The translations under genes were made by a program, and so were the position numbers. The notes under the pieces are model-generated. The model had not been told where the DNA came from, searched no databases, and saw only the letters and a list, made by a program, of their open reading frames with translations. DNA of 56,503 nucleotides from a virus, in IMG/VR virus record IMGVR_UViG_3300025417_000026, positions 1-56,503 of that record; one strand, written 5' to 3'. Shown here piece after piece: positions 50,921 to 56,503 of this stretch. Numbering within the stretch: the first letter of the stretch is position 1; every line of letters starts with the position of its first letter.

Positions 50921-52629
50921 TATTATTTAAAAAGATTCGATGGAAGAATTTTCTATCCACCGGAGCGCATTTTACTGAGATTGACTTTACAAAATCTACG
51001 AACACATTAATTGTGGGGCATAACGGTGCCGGTAAGTCAACTATATTAGATGCGTTGTGTTTCGTTTTGTTTAATAAGCCTTATCGCAAGATAAACAAGA
51101 CACAGATACCGAACTCTATTAACAATTCAGATTGTCTTGTTGAAATTGAGTTTGATATTGGCACAAAGAAGTATAAAGTTATAAGAGGTATCAAACCTAA
51201 TACGTTTGAAATCTATTGTAACGGTGTTTTAGTGAACCAGGATGCGAAAGCAAAAGACTATCAGGAACATTTAGAGAAGTTTATTCTCAAACTAAATTAT
51301 AAGTCCTTTACGCAAGTAGTCATCCTTGGTTCCGCCTCTTTTGTTCCGTTCATGCAGTTAGAAACTAAGGACCGCAGAACAATTATTGAGGACTTATTAG
51401 ACATTGAAATTTTCTCTGAGATGAATGTTATTCTTGCCGATAAGTTAAAGATTGTTAAGAGTAATCTAATACAGAACACAAGCGATAGAAAACTCAAAGC
51501 AGAATTGATTAAGACTAATGAAAGTTTTATTGAACAACAGAAACAGTCACATGCAGAAGAGATTGAAACAAAAAGAAACGAAATCAAAGAATCATCCGGT
51601 GTTATTGAGAAGTTACAATCTGACATTAAACTTATTAATAAACACATTGAGGTTTTACAATCTAAAATACAAGACAAAGAATCAGTTGAAGCAAAGACAA
51701 AGAAACTTTTTCAGCTTGAAGCGAAGATTGAGTCTAATATAAAGAAAGTTAAAAAGGATATTGAGTTCTATGAAAAAAATGACCATTGCCCAACCTGTAG
51801 ACAATCAATCGAACCAGGATTCAAAACAGACCAAGTTACCGAACGTCAAAGCAAAGTCGATGTTCAACAAAAGGGTCTTGAAGAAATTACAGAGGAAATT
51901 AACAAGCGAAACGAACGATTAACAGAAATATCTGCAATAGTTAAACATATCAACGCACATAATAATGAAGTTATTACACATAACTCAACAATATCTGCCA
52001 CACAAAGATATGTTTCAAAATTATTAAAAGAAATTGACGAACTATCAATCAAACGAGACACTCTTGCAGAAGAGACCGGTATAAAGACATTGAGAGTTGA
52101 GTTGGAGTCCTTGCAGTCAGACCATGAAGAACTTCATAAGACGAAACAGTATTATGACTTTGCCGCCACGCTATTGAAAGATACTGGTATCAAGACTAAG
52201 ATAGTTCGTCAATATTTGCCAATTATGAACAAGTTAATCAATAAGTATCTGACTGCAATGGACTTTTTTGTTAACTTTAATATAAACGAGAACTTTGAGG
52301 AGACAATTAAATCGAGACATCGTGATGAATTTAGCTATTCTAATTTCTCAGAAGGTGAAAAACTTAGAATTGATTTGGCATTATTATTTACCTGGCGTGA
52401 GATTGCTAGAATGAAGAACTCTACTAATACGAATCTATTAATATTAGATGAAGTATTTGATTCTAGTCTTGACATTGCCGGTACGGAAGAGTTTATGAAA
52501 TTACTCAATCAACTTGGTACTGATACTAATTTGTTTGTGATTTCACATAAGGGCGACCAGCTATTTGATAAGTTTAGGTCGGTGATTAAATTTGAGAAGA
52601 AAACAAACTTTAGTAGGATTGTAAAATGA
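50917..52629 (+). CDS. 46: Recombination endonuclease ATPase gp46 (Rad50/SbcC family)
   Basis: A 570-residue SMC-like ATPase. Walker A VGHNGAGKST (about 33-42), long coiled-coil arms (about 190-290 and 310-430), a central zinc hook CPTC (about 291-294), the signature FSEGEKLRIDLALLF (about 477-491), and Walker B LLILDEVFDSSLD (about 508-520). It partners with gp47 in end resection. T4 gp46 is 560 residues. Overlaps gp47 and the deformylase gene by ATGA junctions. Confidence 0.96.
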   Translation: MILFKKIRWKNFLSTGAHFTEIDFTKSTNTLIVGHNGAGKSTILDALCFVLFNKPYRKINKTQIPNSINNSDCLVEIEFDIGTKKYKVIRGIKPNTFEIYCNGVLVNQDAKAKDYQEHLEKFILKLNYKSFTQVVILGSASFVPFMQLETKDRRTIIEDLLDIEIFSEMNVILADKLKIVKSNLIQNTSDRKLKAELIKTNESFIEQQKQSHAEEIETKRNEIKESSGVIEKLQSDIKLINKHIEVLQSKIQDKESVEAKTKKLFQLEAKIESNIKKVKKDIEFYEKNDHCPTCRQSIEPGFKTDQVTERQSKVDVQQKGLEEITEEINKRNERLTEISAIVKHINAHNNEVITHNSTISATQRYVSKLLKEIDELSIKRDTLAEETGIKTLRVELESLQSDHEELHKTKQYYDFAATLLKDTGIKTKIVRQYLPIMNKLINKYLTAMDFFVNFNINENFEETIKSRHRDEFSYSNFSEGEKLRIDLALLFTWREIARMKNSTNTNLLILDEVFDSSLDIAGTEEFMKLLNQLGTDTNLFVISHKGDQLFDKFRSVIKFEKKTNFSRIVK

Positions 52630-53258
52630 GTGAATTTAAATTAGTCATTGAAGATGATAAAAAGACTTCAACAAAAAAGGTAGCTGATGACGTAATCAGT
52701 TTTGATACGAGCAAGGCACTAGAACTACCAAAAGTAAGAAGAACGGCACCTTTAGTTCCTGAATATCATCCAGTTTTAAGTGAAGTTCTACCTGAGTTTG
52801 ATTTCAGTAAACCTCCTATGGATCCTACAGAACTTGCTTCAATACTTGTTGATACATGCATCGAAAATAAAGGCTACGGTCTATCTGCAAATCAAATAGG
52901 TATTAAACACCGAGTATTTGTTATGGGTGCAGGTGATGAATATGTTGCGTTCTTTAACCCTAAATTGATTGCAACTCGTGGTAGCGTTCATATGGAAGAA
53001 GCATGTTTATCGTTTCCGTTACTAATGTTGCATCTTACCAGACCGGCAGAAGTTGATGTTGAATACCAAGACTACACAGGAGAGGTAAAAACAGCAACAT
53101 TTCACGGTATAAGTGCAAGATGTTTCTTACATGAGCTTGACCACATGAACGGAATAGTGTATACTAGCCTTGCAAAACCTTTAGCCTTGCAAAGCGGTTA
53201 CAAGAAACGCATGAAACTTTTAGGTAAACTTGGGTATAAATTTAAGAAAAGAAAATAA
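52626..53258 (+). CDS. def: Peptide deformylase
   Basis: The 210 residues contain all three deformylase motifs: GYGLSANQIG (motif 1, about 83-92; Ser replaces the usual Ala of GxGLAAxQ), EEACLSFP (motif 2, about 124-131, with the metal-binding Cys) and FLHELDHMNG (motif 3, about 166-175, with the HExxH zinc/iron site). It removes the formyl group from nascent proteins. The first 45 residues are an extra acidic/basic N-terminal stretch not needed for the fold. Phage deformylases are well known in marine myophages. It is coupled to gp46 (ATGA) and the methyltransferase gene (TAATG). Confidence 0.93.
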   Translation: MSEFKLVIEDDKKTSTKKVADDVISFDTSKALELPKVRRTAPLVPEYHPVLSEVLPEFDFSKPPMDPTELASILVDTCIENKGYGLSANQIGIKHRVFVMGAGDEYVAFFNPKLIATRGSVHMEEACLSFPLLMLHLTRPAEVDVEYQDYTGEVKTATFHGISARCFLHELDHMNGIVYTSLAKPLALQSGYKKRMKLLGKLGYKFKKRK

Positions 53259-54838
53259 TGACACAATATTATTATGAAAAGAATCAAAAACTACTTGATT
53301 CTAATGTGAATGTGACGTTTGATGATGTCTTAAAGATGACTACTGACGAATTTCGTCAATGGGTTATAAATCTACGCAAGACTGTTGTAGACCTATGGGA
53401 CAACGAAAACTTGCCTCCTAGAGTAGGCTACAACAAGAAAGAAATTATCAAACAGTTTGCAGAGATGCCAACGTTTCCGGTTCACAAGTTTTTAGTTAAA
53501 GACCAGCTAACAGGCGAACTAGACGTAATCAGAAACACAAGTAATGTCGGTAATGCAGTCAATCAATGGTTTCCTACCATGATGAAGACACGTATTAACT
53601 ACACAAAGAATGATGATGGTAAGTCTATCTATGATTATTTTGCTAAACCTGAACTATTAGATACATTTGTAACGTATGCGACAAGACACTTTAAACGTGA
53701 TTCGTTCTATCATTATTCACTTGTAGTCAAATCAGAAGATACCGAAAATACTGGTAGTCTTCCTATATCGTCAACAGGTAAAGAATGGATACAAGAGTTC
53801 GAGCAGACATTTAGAAAACAAGGTAAGTTTGATTACTGGTTACAATCTAAAGATATAACTGCCGGTTATGATGGCTACAGCGAAGAACTGAAGAACACAA
53901 AATTTCTTTCTATAAGTAAAGCAGAAATTGAAGAACTCGGTGACCTCATACCAGAACTTTGTAAATCAAATCTTAACTTTGACAAGTCAGAACATGCCGT
54001 CATTAGATACTATCAGCACGGTCAGAAACTGTTTCCAATAGGTTTAAAAGCGTTCAGAGTATCTTTCTGTCAGTATGCTGTAAACTTCCCGCCATTGACA
54101 GCCAAATACTTGTATGAACGTTTTACAGATTCATTTAAAGACCAGGAATTGATTAAAATCTACGATCCATCTTCAGGATGGGCAGGAAGACTTCTTGGTG
54201 CGATGAGTGTCAAAGATGATAGAAACGTTTTGTATATCGGTACTGATCCTAATACCGACCACACAACGACAACCGGTAGAACTAAGTATGATGAAATTGC
54301 AGACTTCTACCGCAAGAACGTTAAGAAAGGTGGTTTGTTTTCCCATCAAGTACAACAAACTAAAACTGAAATATACCAGTTAGGTTCAGAAGTCATTCAG
54401 TTTAACGAAGACTTTCAGAAACACAAAGGTACAATTGATTTAATCTTTACTTCACCACCATACTTTGCAAAAGAAGCGTATTCAGAAGACCCTGAGCAGT
54501 CTTATAAAAAGTTCGGTCAGTATGATGAATGGCGAGAAGGCTTTTTACGTCCTACATTAGAAACTGCCGTTGCATGGTTGAAGAACGACAGATACATTCT
54601 ATGGAACATTGCAGATGCCGTATTCGGTGGTGATATGTTGCCGTTAGAAAAAGATAGTCAAGACATACTAGAATCATTAGGTATGGTCTATAAAGGTAAG
54701 ATTAAAATGGCTCTTGCACAGATGCCAGGTGGGAATCGTGTTGATTCGGAAACAGGATTACCCAAAGCAAAGAATTTCTGTAAGGTGAATGGTATGTGGT
54801 TAAAGTATGAACCGGTATTTGTGTTCTACAAACCTTAA
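53258..54838 (+). CDS. DNA methyltransferase (TSPPY type)
   Basis: A 526-residue protein with an amino-methyltransferase core in its C-terminal half: IYDPSSGWAGRLLGAM (about 302-317), a variant of the SAM/substrate motif, and FTSPPYFAKEAY (about 397-408), the motif IV form found in N4-cytosine and some N6-adenine methylases. KGTIDLIF precedes motif IV, and WNIADAVFGGDM follows. The N-terminal 280 residues have no family I recognise and may provide target recognition. No restriction gene lies nearby, so it is an orphan enzyme, probably modifying phage DNA against host restriction. Base and sequence specificity cannot be read from sequence. Confidence 0.82.
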   Translation: MTQYYYEKNQKLLDSNVNVTFDDVLKMTTDEFRQWVINLRKTVVDLWDNENLPPRVGYNKKEIIKQFAEMPTFPVHKFLVKDQLTGELDVIRNTSNVGNAVNQWFPTMMKTRINYTKNDDGKSIYDYFAKPELLDTFVTYATRHFKRDSFYHYSLVVKSEDTENTGSLPISSTGKEWIQEFEQTFRKQGKFDYWLQSKDITAGYDGYSEELKNTKFLSISKAEIEELGDLIPELCKSNLNFDKSEHAVIRYYQHGQKLFPIGLKAFRVSFCQYAVNFPPLTAKYLYERFTDSFKDQELIKIYDPSSGWAGRLLGAMSVKDDRNVLYIGTDPNTDHTTTTGRTKYDEIADFYRKNVKKGGLFSHQVQQTKTEIYQLGSEVIQFNEDFQKHKGTIDLIFTSPPYFAKEAYSEDPEQSYKKFGQYDEWREGFLRPTLETAVAWLKNDRYILWNIADAVFGGDMLPLEKDSQDILESLGMVYKGKIKMALAQMPGGNRVDSETGLPKAKNFCKVNGMWLKYEPVFVFYKP

Positions 54839-54855
54839 GTGTACCGCAGAAATCG

Positions 54856-54884
54856 TTGACAAAAGTATTAAATAGTAGTATAAT
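54856..54884 (+). promoter_or_regulatory. Consensus sigma70-type promoter for the HTH gene
   Basis: Perfect TTGACA (54856-54861), 17-nt spacer, perfect TATAAT (54879-54884), in the 98-base gap after the methyltransferase gene. The expected start near 54891 leaves a leader of about 46 nt with AGGAG before ATG 54937; the leader starts with an ACTCAAG..TTGAGCT inverted repeat (54891-54907). Confidence 0.9.
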
Positions 54885-54936
54885 TGTCATACTCAAGTAA
54901 TTGAGCTTTATTGTTATTTTTATTATAGGAGTTAGA

Positions 54937-55224
54937 ATGACTACATTATCAGCAAAACAAAAAATGTTGCAAGCATTGAAAAACGAGCAAACTTTTACAG
55001 TTGCACAAGCAAGAGCCCGTTTCGGTGTTGCAAACGTTCCAGCACGTATTGAAGAACTTCGCAAAGAAGGTCATTGCATCTACACAGGTAGACGCCGTAA
55101 TAGTGAAGGTAAACGTGTTAACTATTACACAATGGGACCAGCAACTAAGTCTCTAGTGCAGTATGCTTTGGCTGCCGGCTATTCTTTTAGCCGCCGTCAC
55201 AATGGTAACCCATTGACAGCCTAA
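54937..55224 (+). CDS. Small helix-turn-helix DNA-binding protein
   Basis: The 95 residues are basic: SAKQKMLQALKNEQTFTVAQ then ARARFGVANVPARIEELRKE forms a winged-helix/HTH segment of the HTH_39-like type, and GHCIYTGRRRN follows as the likely wing. The tail is SFSRRHNGNPLTA. It has its own consensus promoter and terminator, so it is expressed strongly and alone, early in infection. A likely transcriptional regulator or DNA-binding protein; the target is unknown. ATG 54937 is preferred over an upstream TTG-type start at 54901 because of the AGGAG site. It contains the only GCTGC I found in the window. Confidence 0.82.
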   Translation: MTTLSAKQKMLQALKNEQTFTVAQARARFGVANVPARIEELRKEGHCIYTGRRRNSEGKRVNYYTMGPATKSLVQYALAAGYSFSRRHNGNPLTA

Positions 55225-55230
55225 GTTCGT

Positions 55231-55256
55231 AGGATGCCTTCGGGCATCCTTTTTTA
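55231..55256 (+). terminator. Intrinsic terminator after the HTH gene
   Basis: A perfect 8-bp stem (AGGATGCC / GGCATCCT) with a TTCG loop, followed by TTTTTATT. Confidence 0.92.
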
Positions 55257-55271
55257 TTATTTGGAGAGCAA

Positions 55272-56069
55272 ATGGAAATTTCAATAAAAAAAGAAGAGTT
55301 ACAAAAAAAGAGTCTATTTGTAGCCACACCTATGTACGGTGGAAACAATCACGGGTTGTATGCTAAAGCCTGTTTAGACTTGCAAGCGATTTGTATGCAG
55401 TATGGAATTCGAATTAAGTTTTCGTTTCTCTTCAATGAATCCTTAATTACTCGTGCTAGAAATTATCTTGTTGATGAATTCTTGCATCGTTCAGACTGTT
55501 CACATCTATTATTCTTAGATGCCGATATTCACTTTAACCCACAAGACGTTATTGCTATGTTAGCAATCGACAAAGAAGTTATTGGTGCACCATATCCTAA
55601 GAAAGCAATCAAGTGGCGTTCAGTTGCAAAAGCACTTGAAAGAAACCCAAAGATAGAGCCACAAATGTTAGAGAACGTTACTGGTGACTATGTTTTTAAC
55701 CCAGTAAAAGGTACTGCACAGTTTAACGTAACAGAGCCTTTAGAAGTTATGGAAATTGGTACTGGCTTTATGATGGTTAAACGTGAAGTATTCCCTAAGT
55801 GGGAACTTGCATATCCAGAGTTTCGCTATAAGCCAGACCACGTTGGTCAAGCACACTTTGACGGTACTCGTTACATTCACGCATATTTCTATACAGTTAT
55901 TGACGAGAAATCTGAAAGATATCTATCAGAAGATTATATGTTCTGTCAATGGTGGAGAAACATCGGTGGTAAAATCTGGTTATGTCCATGGATGAAAACA
56001 GACCATATCGGTACTTATCACTTTAAAGGTGACATGCCAGCAGTCGCTAACTTTGTTGGAGAACTGTAA
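55272..56069 (+). CDS. Glycosyltransferase-like protein (GT-A type)
   Basis: The 265 residues begin with a VATPMYGGNNHGLYAKACLD segment, then FNESLITRARNYLVDEFL, HLLFLDADIHFNPQDVIAML (the DxD-type motif DAD at about 84-86) and VIGAPYPKKAI. The order of an N-terminal nucleotide-binding strand, an R.R..L..EFL helix and LDAD is that of GT-A glycosyltransferases of the kind seen in marine phages. The acceptor is unknown (phage DNA, virion protein or host surface). A TTGGAG site precedes the ATG, which lies only 15 nt after a terminator, so expression may depend on read-through. Confidence 0.72.
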   Translation: MEISIKKEELQKKSLFVATPMYGGNNHGLYAKACLDLQAICMQYGIRIKFSFLFNESLITRARNYLVDEFLHRSDCSHLLFLDADIHFNPQDVIAMLAIDKEVIGAPYPKKAIKWRSVAKALERNPKIEPQMLENVTGDYVFNPVKGTAQFNVTEPLEVMEIGTGFMMVKREVFPKWELAYPEFRYKPDHVGQAHFDGTRYIHAYFYTVIDEKSERYLSEDYMFCQWWRNIGGKIWLCPWMKTDHIGTYHFKGDMPAVANFVGEL

Positions 56070-56428
56070 TGCAAACCGCCATTGATGTTGTAAAGGCTTC
56101 TCAAACAGCAACAACTGGCGGTCGTAAGTTTGATGGTAATAAACTAGAATATGGTTTGTTACCGCCTCTTGCCCTAAAAGAAGTTGTGAAAGTTCTTACT
56201 TTCGGTGCACAGAAGTATGAAAGAGATAACTGGAAACATGTACCGGATTCTAAGCGCAGATACTTTGATGCAATGGAACGACATATATGGGCATGGAAAG
56301 AAGGTGAACAACTTGACCCCGAAACTGGTATGAATCATTTAGCACACGCAATGTGTTGTTTAATGTTTTTATACGAACATGACGTTAAATATTCCCTTGA
56401 CACAACACATGAAAAAGGCTATAATTAA
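56069..56428 (+). CDS. dATP/dGTP pyrophosphohydrolase-domain protein (DUF5664 type)
   Basis: The 119 residues, with GRKFDGNKLEYGLLPPLALK, EVVKVLTFGAQKYERDNWKH and RYFDAMERHIWAWKEGEQLD then NHLAHAMCCLMFLYEH, match the all-helical MazG-like family (dGTP/dATP diphosphohydrolase, N-terminal). Members hydrolyse purine dNTPs to dNMPs. The paired E/D-rich helices for Mg2+ binding are present. The start overlaps the previous stop (TAATG). The last two codons, TAT AAT, double as the -10 element of the clamp promoter. Confidence 0.82.
   Translation: MQTAIDVVKASQTATTGGRKFDGNKLEYGLLPPLALKEVVKVLTFGAQKYERDNWKHVPDSKRRYFDAMERHIWAWKEGEQLDPETGMNHLAHAMCCLMFLYEHDVKYSLDTTHEKGYN
56397..56425 (+). promoter_or_regulatory. 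Consensus sigma70-type promoter for the gp45 gene
   Basis: Perfect TTGACA (56397-56402), 17-nt spacer, perfect TATAAT (56420-56425), lying entirely inside the 3' end of the upstream gene. The predicted start near 56432 leaves about 18 nt with GGAG before ATG 56450. Confidence 0.9.
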
Positions 56429-56449
56429 CTTTTACATTATGGAGAACAA

Positions 56450-56503
56450 ATGAAATTATCAAACGAAACAATAGATACCTTAAAGCATCTCGCTGGTATC
56501 AAT
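56450..56503 (+). CDS. 45: Sliding clamp gp45, N-terminal fragment
   Basis: Only 18 codons are in the window: MKLSNETIDTLKHLAGIN. This agrees well with the start of the T4 clamp (MKLSKDTTALLKNFATIN), with the same spacing. The clamp is the processivity factor for DNA polymerase and the activator of gp55-dependent late transcription. A GGAG site and a consensus promoter precede it. The gene continues beyond the right edge. Confidence 0.82.
   Translation, partial: MKLSNETIDTLKHLAGIN

Noticed and set aside
56069-56428. Evidence for a 2-aminoadenine (Z) genome from the dGTP/dATP pyrophosphohydrolase domain
   Set aside because: The family is widespread in phages; no PurZ or DatZ gene is visible here, and the clamp neighbourhood is ordinary for T4-like phages.

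Overview
This window is part of the genome of a T4-like (contractile-tailed, tevenvirus-related) marine-type phage. The evidence is an almost complete T4-order late block: gp13, gp14, gp15, gp16, gp17, gp18, gp19, gp20, a gp67-like protein, a positional gp68, gp21, gp22, gp23. It is followed by uvsY, uvsW, gp55, gp47 and gp46, and the first 18 codons of gp45 lie at the right edge. The DNA is A+T-rich (by eye about 36-38% G+C). No gp24 follows gp23, and peptide deformylase, short tail-fibre adaptors and cyanophage-style LamG and Gly-rich adhesins are present. These features resemble the exo-T-even group of cyanophages and pelagiphages. I see no photosynthesis genes here, so the host stays open: a marine alpha- or beta-proteobacterium or a picocyanobacterium.

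Region 1 (1-31502) is an unusually large array of about 23 tail-fibre and adhesin genes, all on the plus strand. It holds three long trimeric-type fibres built on a seven-residue Ala/Asn repeat, a fourth shorter one, two giant lectin-like proteins each with one IPT-like, one putative Ig and six LamG-like domains, three poly-glycine adhesins, a long coiled-coil protein, and many small adaptor or beta-sandwich proteins. From 11859 on, four three-gene cassettes recur: an adaptor, a small protein of about 110 aa, then a large adhesin.

Region 2 (31532-46431) is the neck, packaging, tail and head block. Two tandem paralogues of unknown function sit between the positional gp68 and gp21. A second tail-tube-family gene follows the major capsid gene. 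Late promoters of the TATAAATA type lie in front of many transcription units, often overlapping the preceding stop codon.

Region 3 (46473-56503) carries recombination and regulatory genes. uvsY, uvsW and a small unknown gene form one unit behind a sigma70-like promoter. The late sigma factor gp55, a cytidylyltransferase-like enzyme, gp47, gp46, peptide deformylase and a DNA methyltransferase form a tightly overlapping run. A helix-turn-helix gene follows with its own consensus promoter and terminator, then a glycosyltransferase-like gene, a dATP/dGTP pyrophosphohydrolase-domain protein and the start of the sliding clamp, which has another consensus promoter.

The parts fit a standard T4-type programme. 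Early genes read from host sigma70-like promoters supply recombination functions and gp55 (with gp45). gp55 and the clamp then turn on the TATAAATA promoters that drive head, tail and adhesin genes. All coding is on the plus strand. No tRNA, CRISPR array, insertion sequence, homing endonuclease or intein was seen, and no gene-free stretch exceeds 100 bases.
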